Shown: positions 36,158 to 49,200 of the stretch, in pieces | Position numbering within the stretch: position 1 is the first letter of the stretch | Layout: each line of letters starts with the position of its first letter | Origin: Volvox africanus | Lineage: Eukaryota > Chlorophyta > Chlorophyceae > Chlamydomonadales > Volvocaceae | Direction of reading: 5' to 3' | Assembly: GCA_030268105.1 (NCBI GenBank) | Contig: BSDZ01000013.1 | Span: 1,035,001 to 1,099,000, forward strand | DNA: 64,000 nucleotides | Position numbers and translations under genes: made by a program | Notes under the pieces: model-generated | Told to the model about the DNA's origin: nothing | Databases searched by the model: none | The model's input: the letters and a program-made list of their open reading frames with translations, nothing else

Positions 36158-37843
36158 CCCAATAGATGTAATGTTTAGATAATATAATTAAAATTATATT
36201 CTAATATAGTATATTTATATATGTATTGTGAACGTCTGACGAATGTCGGGAAATAAATATATTGTGAAGATGAGCTTCAGAAGAAAGTTGATAAACTCGG
36301 ATATTTTAGCAGACACCAACGATGTTATAACTGTCAGGAAAGCTGACTCTGAATTCCGAAATTCCACATATCCGTGTTGTGATGATGGCGGTTGTAACAG
36401 TTGTGACAATCGCCTGAGCTCACGGAAGGCTTCCTATGTACCTAAGTTCCAACAATCCTATGTTGCGGGTTCCCGCCTTCCCGCAGTTTCTGACGATTTT
36501 GGACATTTTAGGATTGATGGATGGACCAGGGCGGGAAAATATGATGGATATGCAGTGTGCACTTTTACAGACCGGTAGCTCTAGGGTTTTAGGGTTTTCG
36601 TTTTTGGTTGTTTTCATTAAGGTTATGCCTTTTGCCCTCACTCTCTCACTCCTCGCTCGCTCGTTCAGCACCAGCGGGCCGTACCCTGTCGAACGCATCG
36701 CGGGATGTTCTTACCACTGAGTAGACGACATACCAGTGTGGCAACTCCTCCTTCATGTCGGTCTACACCGGCAACTACTTTGGATGATTGCGGACAGCAG
36801 CCCAGAAGCACGGAAACATGAACTAGGGTCTGGCGTACCAGTACTGTACTGCAGAAGTTTGATGTCCTAAGGGAACCACGGATAAGCCCAAGTCGACATG
36901 TCATGTGTACAAGAGGGTTGCACAGGTTAGGGATTGCGGTCGGGTACAGGTTAGGCAGGAGGACTGATTTGAACCCCTGCCTCAGGATTAGGATACGAAG
37001 TTGATGTCAGGTTTACGATTGGGCCCCGACCCACAGGTAGGACTAGGATTCGGGGTCCGGCCACTGAGCAGGTTTATGATATGTAAGCCTAAGTGAGAAT
37101 GAGGATTAGTTAAACACTGGTAATTGATGAAGATTAGCGCACACAGAAATGATTGGCGATTAGGACGCTGCCGCGGGTAGGCCCAGCCCCGTTCGAAAGG
37201 GGCTATGCCATGCCGTAACTGGAGGCGGGGGGGATGGAAGTTGCTTGTCATGGACACACGCAAGTTCGTGAAATCACAGGGATGCAAGAGTATAACACCC
37301 AGATAGGGAAATGAGACATATAACTGACATACAATTTGACACACCAGGGCGCACATACAGTGCCCACTTAAAGCATGCACTGACCCATCATCACGACCCA
37401 TCAGGGTCGAGTCAGCTATTTACCATCCGAATAACCGAATAAACGAAACTATATTGTCCGTGAGCATGAAGCCACGTAATGATCGACATGAACACCTTCC
37501 CGCTTCCGCCCATCACATATGGCGCCCCACGGGACATCACGGTTGCCATGCTTGATGCTGTCAGGTCATATCTAACGGTAGGTTACGAAAATCAGACAGT
37601 GCGCGACAAAGTCTTCTCTGGTCATTGACTCACTCAAGCATCTGCGTATATGCAGAGTGCGGCAGTACGCAAGGTGACCACGGGTCGTCTGACCATGAAC
37701 TTCCCACGTCATAGTTAAGCCCATCACGCGGGTTAGGAAGCTATCGTATGAATATTTCCTGTCTGTCCTCCCCACGAGCTGTACACTTAAGCAGCCTCAA
37801 CCCTGCACACCCAAGTATGACTAAACTCCCTGCATCCTACCCA
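36158..37843. other. Region upstream of the amidohydrolase, no supported gene
   Basis: Contains the amidohydrolase promoter (A/T-rich 36160-36235) and then moderately repetitive sequence with motifs such as GGTTAGG and GATTAGG. Short open frames on both strands (for example 36243-36578 plus) lack recognisable features. It may be degenerate mobile-element sequence continuous with the methyltransferase relic that follows. Confidence 0.4.
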
Positions 37844-38747
37844 TCAACAGTCAAAAAAGCCAATGCTCACTGTACAGTACCAGCTGTAGCCTATCCCCGC
37901 CTTTAATAGAACCGCGGCTTGCTTCGCCTTTCCTGCCTGATACTCACGCGTACATCTTGCAAAAAACAGTCCCTGAAGGCTGTGGCCGTCCCTCATTCCG
38001 AACGCTGGACTTAGAAACCCGTTTCCCTTCCCTTCATCCATCTCTGCTAGCCCATCCACGCGCTGGTCATGATGGGACATCGCTTGTCGGGCACGTGTGT
38101 TTGCAGCGGCGCATGAACATGAGATTTGGGGGTCAAGGTCGACGCCCCCTGCGGCGAACAGATCACACACAGGAGGTCCAAAATGAAATCGGGTGCGTAC
38201 CACTTGCACGACTAACTTCTAGCTTCACCATATGTGCAAACCGCCATAGTGAGCCGGCGATGCACTTTGATCTGAAGCTGCAATGGCATCTGGACCCATT
38301 GCAGCATCCACGAAGAGCCCCTGAACCTCCACCAAACGATCGCTGACACGCACGCACGCCTCCCACGCCACCAGCTCGTTCCAGTGCCAAACCCCACGCC
38401 CTTACCTATAAATCTGGATGGAATCCCACCAGTGGGCGTACCTGCCGCTCGCAACTTGGCGGGGCCACGTTAGGTGGTAGGTTCCGCACGAAACGTGCAG
38501 CTGCAATGAGGTTGCTTGCTTGACGTAAGCCCAGAACAGACGAGGAGCATTCGACGTAATCTGAAAAACTCGAATAACCCCCGAGCCTATACAGCCTACC
38601 CTCCGCAGTATCCAACAAAGCTAGGCTCGCCTCTGCGGAAAATCCTGCTCCCGCCATGGCCACACGTTGCTCTGCAGCAGCCAGCGCATTGCGTCCGCTC
38701 TGACCGGCCCCACCCGCCGATGAAGCTCTGCAAACCCACAGGCACAC
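37844..38747 (-). pseudogene. Decayed phage-type DNA N6-adenine methyltransferase with ParB-like N-terminal part
   Basis: On the minus strand, about 38660-38406 encodes a ParB-like/sigma-region-like segment (GRLYRLGGYSSFSDYVE, AARFVRNLPP, CERQVRPLVG). A second frame (about 38370-38240) continues with DRLVEVQGLFVDAAMGPDA. A third (38209-37844) encodes the phage Dam-like core GVDLDP, CAAANTRARQ, FGMRDGHSLQGLFF, REYQAGKAKQAAVLLKAG and GYSW. At least two frame changes or stops interrupt it. The catalytic NPPF/Y motif reads SPAF, so even the core looks inactive. Related methyltransferase modules occur in phages and in DIRS-type retrotransposons, including the volvocine Kangaroo group. I infer a mobile-element origin. 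No reverse transcriptase or tyrosine recombinase was found beside it. Confidence 0.6.
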
Positions 38748-38765
38748 ACATAGCCAGGGAGCCGG

Positions 38766-39158
38766 TTAAATGTTAATCAAGAACTCGTACTTATTGCCTT
38801 GCTCACGGCAGCGGATGACAAGCCGCCTGGGAATACCGGATGTGATCCATTTTTGGCAGCATTCCGCAATCAAGTGTTCCTTGAAAGCACCTGGGGCAAT
38901 ACACCCACCCGTGGGGTGCACCGTGGTCATCGGTGTTGTAGTCACCGATCTCCCGCATATCCGGCTCGTCCTCGGTGGTCCCTGCCGTTGCGGCTGCTCC
39001 GTCTCGTCCATGCCCGTGTCATTCTCGCGCCGGACGACGTCCAGTCCCTTGCCCGCCATTTCGGGCTTAAAGCCTAGATCCACCAGCGCCTCAAGCCGTT
39101 GCCTTTTCTGCATTATACAGACAACATGTCGGGCACACCAGTCAGTATATCTCGCCAT
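38766..39158 (-). other. Unrecognised 130-codon open frame beside the methyltransferase relic
   Basis: ATG at 39158. The product contains RLEALVDLGFKPEMAGKGL and a Cys-rich C-terminal half (AECCQKW, RRLVIRCREQG). It lies just upstream of and on the same strand as the methyltransferase relic, so it could be part of the same element. No family was recognised, and the opposite strand is also open here. Confidence 0.25.
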
Positions 39159-39204
39159 CCAAAAGGGCGCTGTCTATCCGGTGAACCATTGGTGCACTAG
39201 GTAG

Positions 39205-40202
39205 TCACCAGTTCTGATAGTCACCGAAGTTGGGCCTTGTTTAGGTCAGATGTCACACCAGAGAAAGGCTTGTTACCTGGCTAGGCTGGCGCGCATGCTC
39301 CTGATCACGGAAGCCATACGCTCCAGAAGCCCCAGCCATGTTTCTGACAGGCGTCTGCTAATCACTAGGATTGCGATAAAACAATAGACATCATGAGCAA
39401 AGCCTGTATATAGATAAACAGATATCTGGATGGCATGGCCAAGGCCCCGCGTCTCCTCCGGAACCAAAAAAGGCAGTCGAGTAGTGAAGGTTAGACATTC
39501 TAATATATAACAAGTTGCTGAAATGTTGACAAATGTCTGAATGTTTCTATAATTATGCACACACTCCAATATTATTGGCTCAACGTCGCACGTCAACATC
39601 CTTTCACGGTGAACCATGGGTTCGTCTCTGCCAGTCAGCTGCAGCTACTCCGCCCGGTCACATGTTTTCTCGCCTTTCATGCAATGTCTCAGAAATAGCT
39701 CGATTGGCTTCTTCCTGGGCAACTCTAGGCAACGGCGCGAGGGCGCCCATCGGTTTAGGTTATACTACGGACGACAACCCAAGAGCCTCATTCACGGAGG
39801 CTGCGCTAACGCGCTGCGTATATATCAAAAGCCAGTTCCAGCGGCTACGGCGATTGTGGCGGGCACGGTGCGTGACAAGGGGCCTGGCATGGCACTGTCT
39901 GCATTTAATCCGGCAAAGCCCCGCCAGCGCAAGCTTGAGATGCGGGTCGACCCAGCGGCCCGCTGCGACGTGGCTGCCGCACTGGGGCAGCACACAACTC
40001 AGGCAGGAAATTGCATCACACGGGAGGAAGCAGGAGGAGATTAGAATTCTAAGACTGAAGCCTTCGCTTGACGGGTCGTAATCGTCCTGAGACTTAGCAA
40101 CATATAAGTCAGCCTTTCCTTACGGGTTCAAGAGCTAGACGCTCTAACAGGATTAGAGGACCACTCTGGGATTCGGAATTATAAGTGGCCCACCACTTTT
40201 GA
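39205..40202. other. Left flank of the satellite, no supported gene
   Basis: Overlapping open frames exist on both strands (for example 39533-40081 and 39616-40044 plus), but none has a recognisable domain or splice structure. No repeats of the 35-bp unit occur before about 40203. Confidence 0.35.
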
Positions 40203-43200
40203 GTTTAGAGGATGGCTGACCAGTACCTCCCCCCCTGGATTAGAGGATGGCTGACCAGTACCTCCCCCCCTGGATTAGAGGATGGCTGACCAGTACCTCC
40301 CCCCCTGGATTAGAGGATGGCTGACCAGTACCTCCCCCCCTGGATTAGAGGATGGCTGACCAGTACCTCCCCCCTTGGATTAGAGGATGGCTGACCAGTA
40401 CCTCCCCCCTGGATTAGAGGATGGCTGACCAGTACCTCCCCCCCTGGATTAGAGGATGGCTGACCAGTACCTCCCCCCCTGGATTAGAGGATGGCTGACC
40501 AGTACCTCCCCCCCTGGATTAGAGGATGGCTGACCAGTACCTCCCCCCCTGGATTAGAGGATGGCTGACCAGTACCTCCCCCCCTGGATTAGAGGATGGC
40601 TGACCAGTACCTCCCCCCCTGGATTAGAGGATGGCTGACCAGTACCTCCCCCCCTGGATTAGAGGATTGCTGACCAGTACCTCCCCCCCTGGATTAGAGG
40701 ATGGCTGACCAGTACCTCCCCCCCTGGATTAGAGGATGGCTGACCAGTACCTCCCCCCCTGGATTAGAGGATGGCTGACCAGTACCTCCCCCCCTGGATT
40801 AGAGGATGGCTGACCAGTACCTCCCCCCCTGGATTAGAGGATGGCTGACCAGTACCTCCCCCCCTGGATTAGAGGATAGCTGACCAGTACCTCCCCCCCT
40901 GGATTAGAGGATGGCTGACCAGTACCTCCCCCCCTGGGTTAGAGGATGGCTGACCAGTACCTCCCCCCCTGGATTAGAGGATGGCTGACCAGTACCTCCC
41001 CCCCTGGATTAGAGGATGGCTGACCAGTACCTCCCCCCCTGGATTAGAGGATGGCTGACCAGTACCTCCCCCCCTGGATTAGAGGATGGCTGACCAGTAC
41101 CCCCCCCCCTGGATTAGAGGATGGCTGACCAGTACCTCCCCCCCTGGATTAGAGGATGGCTGACCAGTACCTCCCCCCCTGGATTAGAGGATGGCTGACC
41201 AGTACCTCCCCCCCTGGATTAGAGGATGGCTGACCAGTACCTCCCCCCCTGGATTAGAGGATGGCTGACCAGTACCTCCCCCCCTGGATTAGAGGATGGC
41301 TGACCAGTACCTCCCCCCCTGGATTAGAGGATGGCTGACCAGTACCCCCCTCCCTGGATTAGAGGATTGCTGACCAGTACCTCCCCCCCTGGATTAGAGG
41401 ATGGCTGACCAGTACCTCCCCCCCTGGATTAGAGGATGGCTGACCAGTACCTCCCCCCCTGGATTAGAGGATGGCTGACCAGTACCTCCCCCCCTGGATT
41501 AGAGGATAGCTGACCAGTACCTCCCCCCCTGGATTAGAGGATGGCTGACCAGTACCTCCCCCCCTGGGTTAGAGGATGGCTGACCAGTACCTCCCCCCCT
41601 GGATTAGAGGATGGCTGACCAGTACCTCCCCCCCTGGATTAGAGGATGGCTGACCAGTACCTCCCCCCCTGGATTAGAGGATGGCTGACCAGTACCTCCC
41701 CCCCTGGATTAGAGGATGGCTGACCAGTACCTCCCCCCCTGGATTAGAGGATGGCTGACCAGTACCTCCCCCCCTGGATTAGAGGATGGCTGACCAGTAC
41801 CTCCCCCCCTGGATTAGAGGATGGCTGACCAGTACCTCCCCCCCTGGATTAGAGGATGGCTGACCAGTACCTCCCCCCCTGGATTAGAGGATGGCTGACC
41901 AGTACCTCCCCCCCTGGATTAGAGGATGGCTGACCAGTACCTCCCCCCCTGGATTAGAGGATGGCTGACCAGTACCCCCCTCCCTGGATTAGAGGATTGC
42001 TGACCAGTACCTCCCCCCCTGGATTAGAGGATGGCTGACCAGTACCTCCCCCCCTGGATTAGAGGATGGCTGACCAGTACCTCCCCCCCTGGATTAGAGG
42101 ATGGCTGACCAGTACCTCCCCCCTTGGATTAGAGGATGGCTGACCAGTACCTCCCCCCTTGGATTAGAGGATGGCTGACCAGTACCTCCCCCCCTGGATT
42201 AGAGGATGGCTGACCAGTACCTCCCCCCCTGGATTAGAGGATGGCTGACCAGTACCTCCCCCCCTGGATTAGAGGATGGCTGACCAGTACCTCCCCCCCT
42301 GGATTAGAGGATGGCTGACCAGTACCTCCCCCCCTGGATTAGAGGATGGCTGACCAGTACCTCCCCCCCTGGATTAGAGGATGGCTGACCAGTACCTCCC
42401 CCCCTGGATTAGAGGATGGCTGACCAGTACCTCCCCCCCTGGATTAGAGGATGGCTGACCAGTACCTCCCCCCCTGGATTAGAGGATGGCTGACCAGTAC
42501 CTCCCCCCCTGGATTAGAGGATGGCTGACCAGTACCTCCCCCCCTGGATTAGAGGATGGCTGACCAGTACCTCCCCCCCTGGATTAGAGGATGGCTGACC
42601 AGTACCTCCCCCCCTGGATTAGAGGATGGCTGACCAGTACCTCCCCCCCTGGATTAGAGGATGGCTGACCAGTACCTCCCCCCCTGGATTAGAGGATGGC
42701 TGACCAGTACCTCCCCCCCTGGATTAGAGGATGGCTAACCAGTACCTCCCCCCCTGGATTAGAGGATGGCTGACCAGTACCTCCCCCCCTGGATTAGAGG
42801 ATGGCTGACCAGTACCCCCCTCCCTGGATTAGAGGATTGCTGACCAGTACCTCCCCCCCTGGATTAGAGGATGGCTGACCAGTACCTCCCCCCCTGGATT
42901 AGAGGATGGCTGACCAGTACCTCCCCCCCTGGATTAGAGGATGGCTGACCAGTACCTCCCCCCCTGGATTAGAGGATGGCTGACCAGTACCTCCCCCCTT
43001 GGATTAGAGGATGGCTGACCAGTACCTCCCCCCCTGGATTAGAGGATGGCTGACCAGTACCTCCCCCCCTGGATTAGAGGATGGCTGACCAGTACCTCCC
43101 CCCCTGGATTAGAGGATGGCTGACCAGTACCTCCCCCCCTGGATTAGAGGATGGCTGACCAGTACCTCCCCCCCTGGATTAGAGGATGGCTGACCAGTAC

Positions 43201-46200
43201 CTCCCCCCCTGGATTAGAGGATGGCTGACCAGTACCTCCCCCCCTGGATTAGAGGATGGCTGACCAGTACCTCCCCCCCTGGATTAGAGGATGGCTGACC
43301 AGTACCTCCCCCCCTGGATTAGAGGATGGCTGACCAGTACCTCCCCCCCTGGATTAGAGGATGGCTGACCAGTACCTCCCCCCCTGGATTAGAGGATGGC
43401 TGACCAGTACCTCCCCCCCTGGATTAGAGGATGGCTGACCAGTACCTCCCCCCCTGGATTAGAGGATGGCTGACCAGTACCTCCCCCCCTGGATTAGAGG
43501 ATGGCTGACCAGTACCTCCCCCCCTGGATTAGAGGATGGCTGACCAGTACCCCCCTCCCTGGATTAGAGGATTGCTGACCAGTACCTCCCCCCCTGGATT
43601 AGAGGATGGCTGACCAGTACCTCCCCCCCTGGATTAGAGGATGGCTGACCAGTACCTCCCCCCCTGGATTAGAGGATGGCTGACCAGTACCTCCCCCCCT
43701 GGATTAGAGGATGGCTGACCAGTACCTCCCCCCCTGGATTAGAGGATGGCTGACCAGTACCTCCCCCCCTGGATTAGAGGATGGCTGACCAGTACCTCCC
43801 CCCCTGGATTAGAGGATGGCTGACCAGTACCTCCCCCCCTGGATTAGAGGATGGCTGACCAGTACCTCCCCCCCTGGATTAGAGGATGGCTGACCAGTAC
43901 CTCCCCCCCTGGATTAGAGGATGGCTGACCAGTACCTCCCCCCCTGGATTAGAGGATGGCTGACCAGTACCTCCCCCCCTGGATTAGAGGATGGCTGACC
44001 AGTACCTCCCCCCCTGGATTAGAGGATGGCTGACCAGTACCTCCCCCCCTGGATTAGAGGATGGCTGACCAGTACCTCCCCCCCTGGATTAGAGGATGGC
44101 TGACCAGTACCTCCCCCCCTGGATTAGAGGATGGCTGACCAGTACCTCCCCCCCTGGATTAGAGGATGGCTGACCAGTACCTCCCCCCCTGGATTAGAGG
44201 ATGGCTGACCAGTACCTCCCCCCCTGGATTAGAGGATGGCTGACCAGTACCCCCCTCCCTGGATTAGAGGATTGCTGACCAGTACCTCCCCCCCTGGATT
44301 AGAGGATGGCTGACCAGTACCTCCCCCCCTGGATTAGAGGATGGCTGACCAGTACCTCCCCCCCTGGATTAGAGGATGGCTGACCAGTACCTCCCCCCCT
44401 GGATTAGAGGATGGCTGACCAGTACCTCCCCCCTGGATTAGAGTATGGCTGACCAGTACCTCCCCCCCTGGATTAGAGGATGGCTGACCAGTACCTCCCC
44501 CCCTGGATTAGAGGATGGCTGACCAGTACCTCCCCCCCTGGATTAGAGGATGGCTGACCAGTACCTCCCCCCCTGGATTAGAGGATGGCTGACCAGTACC
44601 TCCCCCCCTGGATTAGAGGATGGCTGACCAGTACCTCCCCCCCTGGATTAGAGGATGGCTGACCAGTACCTCCCCCCCTGGATTAGAGGATGGCTGACCA
44701 GTACCTCCCCCCCTGGATTAGAGGATGGCTGACCAGTACCTCCCCCCCTGGATTAGAGGATGGCTGACCAGTACCTCCCCCCCTGGATTAGAGGATGGCT
44801 GACCAGTACCTCCCCCCCTGGATTAGAGGATGGCTGACCAGTACCCCCCTCCCTGGATTAGAGGATTGCTGACCAGTACCTCCCCCCCTGGATTAGAGGA
44901 TGGCTGACCAGTACCTCCCCCCCTGGATTAGAGGATGGCTGACCAGTACCTCCCCCCCTGGATTAGAGGATGGCTGACCAGTACCTCCCCCCTTGGATTA
45001 GAGGATGGCTGACCAGTACCTCCCCCCCTGGATTAGAGGATGGCTGACCAGTACCCCCCTCCCTGGATTAGAGGATTGCTGACCAGTACCTCCCCCCCTG
45101 GATTAGAGGATGGCTGACCAGTACCTCCCCCCCTGGATTAGAGGATGGCTGACCAGTACCTCCCCCCCTGGATTAGAGGATGGCTGACCAGTACCTCCCC
45201 CCCTGGATTAGAGGATGGCTGACCAGTACCTCCCCCCCTGGATTAGAGGATGGCTGACCAGTACCTCCCCCCCTGGATTAGAGGATGGCTGACCAGTACC
45301 TCCCCCCCTGGATTAGAGGATGGCTGACCAGTACCTCCCCCCCTGGATTAGAGGATGGCTGACCAGTACTTCCCCCCCTGGATTAGAGGATGGCTGACCA
45401 GTACCTCCCCCCCTGGATTAGAGGATGGCTGACCAGTACCTCCCCCCCTGGATTAGAGGATGGCTGACCAGTACCTCCCCCCCTGGATTAGAGGATGGCT
45501 GACCAGTACCTCCCCCCCTTGGATTAGAGGATGGCTGACCAGTACCTCCCCCCCTGGATTAGAGGATGGCTGACCAGTACCTCCCCCCTTGGATTAGAGG
45601 ATGGCTGACCAGTACCTCCCCCCCTGGATTAGAGGATGGCTGACCAGTACCTCCCCCCCTGGATTAGAGGATGGCTAACCAGTACCTCCCCCCCTGGATT
45701 AGAGGATGGCTGACCAGTACCTCCCCCCCTGGATTAGAGGATGGCTGACCAGTACCTCCCCCCCTGGATTAGAGGATGGCTGACCAGTACCTCCCCCCTT
45801 GGATTAGAGGATGGCTGACCAGTACCTCCCCCCCTGGATTAGAGGATGGCTGACCAGTACCTCCCCCCTGGATTAGAGGATGGCTGACCAGTACCTCCCC
45901 CCTGGATTAGAGTATGGCTGACCAGTACCTCCCCCCCTGGATTAGAGGATGGCTGACCAGTACCTCCCCCCCTGGATTAGAGGATGGCTGACCAGTACCT
46001 CCCCCCCTGGATTAGAGGATGGCTGACCAGTACCTCCCCCCCTGGATTAGAGGATGGCTGACCAGTACCTCCCCCCCTGGATTAGAGGATGGCTGACCAG
46101 TACCTCCCCCCCTGGATTAGAGGATGGCTGACCAGTACCTCCCCCCCTGGATTAGAGGATGGCTGACCAGTACCTCCCCCCCTGGATTAGAGGATGGCTG

Positions 46201-49200
46201 ACCAGTACCTCCCCCCCTGGATTAGAGGATGGCTGACCAGTACCTCCCCCCCTGGATTAGAGGATGGCTGACCAGTACCTCCCCCCCTGGATTAGAGGAT
46301 GGCTGACCAGTACCTCCCCCCCTGGATTAGAGGATGGCTGACCAGTACCTCCCCCCTTGGATTAGAGGATGGCTGACCAGTACCTCCCCCCTTGGATTAG
46401 AGGATGGCTGACCAGTACCTCCCCCCTGGATTAGAGGATGGCTGACCAGTACCTCCCCCCCTGGATTAGAGGATGGCTGACCAGTACCTCCCCCCCTGGA
46501 TTAGAGGATGGCTGACCAGTACCTCCCCCCCTGGATTAGAGGATGGCTGACCAGTACCTCCCCCCCTGGATTAGAGGATGGCTGACCAGTACCTCCCCCC
46601 CTGGATTAGAGGATGGCTGACCAGTACCTCCCCCCCTGGATTAGAGGATGGCTGACCAGTACCTCCCCCCCTGGATTAGAGGATGGCTGACCAGTACCTC
46701 CCCCCCTGGATAAGAGGATGGCTAACCAGTACCTCCCCCCCTGGATTAGAGGATGGCTGACCAGTACCTCCCCCCCTGGATTAGAGGATGGCTGACCAGT
46801 ACCCCCCTCCCTGGATTAGAGGATGGCTGACCAGTACCTCCCCCCCTGGATTAGAGGATGGCTGACCAGTACCTCCCCCCCTGGATTAGAGGATGGCTGA
46901 CCAGTACCTCCCCCCCTGGATTAGAGGATGGCTGACCAGTACCTCCCCCCTTGGATTAGAGGATGGCTGACCAGTACCTCCCCCCTTGGATTAGAGGATG
47001 GCTGACCAGTACCTCCCCCCCTGGATTAGAGGATGGCTGACCAGTACCTCCCCCCCTGGATTAGAGGATGGCTGACCAGTACCTCCCCCCCTGGATTAGA
47101 GGATGGCTGACCAGTACCTCCCCCCTTGGATTAGAGGATGGCTGACCAGTACCTCCCCCCCTGGATTAGAGGATGGCTGACCAGTACCTCCCCCCCTGGA
47201 TTAGAGGATGGCTGACCAGTACCTCCCCCCCTGGATTAGAGGATGGCTGACCAGTACCTCCCCCCCTGGATTAGAGGATGGCTGACCAGTACCTCCCCCC
47301 CTGGATTAGAGGATGGCTGACCAGTACCTCCCCCCCTGGATAAGAGGATGGCTAACCAGTACCTCCCCCCCTGGATTAGAGGATGGCTGACCAGTACCTC
47401 CCCCCCTGGATTAGAGGATGGCTGACCAGTACCCCCCTCCCTGGATTAGAGGATGGCTGACCAGTACCTCCCCCCCCTGGATTAGAGGATGGCTGACCAG
47501 TACCTCCCCCCCTGGATTAGAGGATGGCTAACCAGTACCTCCCCCCCTGGATTAGAGGATGGCTGACCAGTACCTCCCCCCCTGGATTAGAGGATGGCTG
47601 ACCAGTACCTCCCCCCCTGGATTAGAGGATGGCTGACCAGTACCTCCCCCCTTGGATTAGAGGATGGCTGATCAGTACCTCCCCCCCTGGATTAGAGGAT
47701 GGCTGACCAGTACCTCCCCCCCTGGATTAGAGGATGGCTGACCAGTACCTCCCCCCCTGGATTAGAGGATGGCTGACCAGTACCTCCCCCCCTTGGATTA
47801 GAGGATGGCTGACCAGTACCCCCCTCCCTGGATTAGAGGATTGCTGACCAGTACCTCCCCCCCTGGATTAGAGGATGGCTGACCAGTACCTCCCCCCCTG
47901 GATTAGAGGATGGCTGACCAGTACCTCCCCCCCTGGATTAGAGGATGGCTGACCAGTACCTCCCCCCCTGGATTAGAGGATGGCTGACCAGTACCTCCCC
48001 CCTGGATTAGAGTATGGCTGACCAGTACCTCCCCCCCTGGATTAGAGGATGGCTGACCAGTACCTCCCCCCCTGGATTAGAGGATGGCTGACCAGTACCT
48101 CCCCCCCTGGATTAGAGGATGGCTGACCAGTACCTCCCCCCCTGGATTAGAGGATGGCTGACCAGTACCTCCCCCCCTGGATTAGAGGATGGCTGACCAG
48201 TACCTCCCCCCCTGGATTAGAGGATGGCTGACCAGTACCTCCCCCCCTGGATTAGAGGATGGCTGACCAGTACCTCCCCCCCTGGATTAGAGGATGGCTG
48301 ACCAGTACCTCCCCCCCTGGATTAGAGGATGGCTGACCAGTACCTCCCCCCTGGATTAGAGGATGGCTGACCAGTACCTCCCCCCCTGGATTAGAGGATG
48401 GCTGACCAGTACCTCCCCCCCTGGATTAGAGGATGGCTGACCAGTACCTCCCCCCCTGGATTAGAGGATGGCTGACCAGTACCTCCCCCCCTGGATTAGA
48501 GGATGGCTGACCAGTACCTCCCCCCCTGGATTAGAGGATGGCTGACCAGTACCTCCCCCCCTGGATTAGAGGATGGCTGACCAGTACCTCCCCCCCTGGA
48601 TTAGAGGATGGCTGACCAGTACCTCCCCCCCTGGATTAGAGGATGGCTGACCAGTACCTCCCCCCCTGGATTAGAGGATGGCTGACCAGTACCTCCCCCC
48701 CTGGATTAGAGGATGGCTGACCAGTACCTCCCCCCCTGGATTAGAGGATGGCTGACCAGTACCTCCCCCCCTGGATTAGAGGATGGCTGACCAGTACCTC
48801 CCCCCCTGGATTAGAGGATGGCTGACCAGTACCTCCCCCCTTGGATTAGAGGATGGCTGACCAGTACCTCCCCCCTTGGATTAGAGGATGGCTGACCAGT
48901 ACCTCCCCCCCTGGATTAGAGGATGGCTGACCAGTACCTCCCCCCCTGGATTAGAGGATGGCTGACCAGTACCTCCCCCCCTGGATTAGAGGATGGCTGA
49001 CCAGTACCTCCCCCCCTGGATTAGAGGATGGCTGACCAGTACCTCCCCCCTTGGATTAGAGGATGGCTGACCAGTACCTCCCCCCTTGGATTAGAGGATG
49101 GCTGACCAGTACCTCCCCCCCTGGATTAGAGGATGGCTGACCAGTACCTCCCCCCTTGGATTAGAGGATGGCTGACCAGTACCTCCCCCCCTGGATTAGA

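Noticed and set aside
36243..36578. 111-codon plus-strand open frame upstream of the amidohydrolase
   Set aside because: No domain, no initiation context or splice structure, and A/T-rich promoter-like surroundings.
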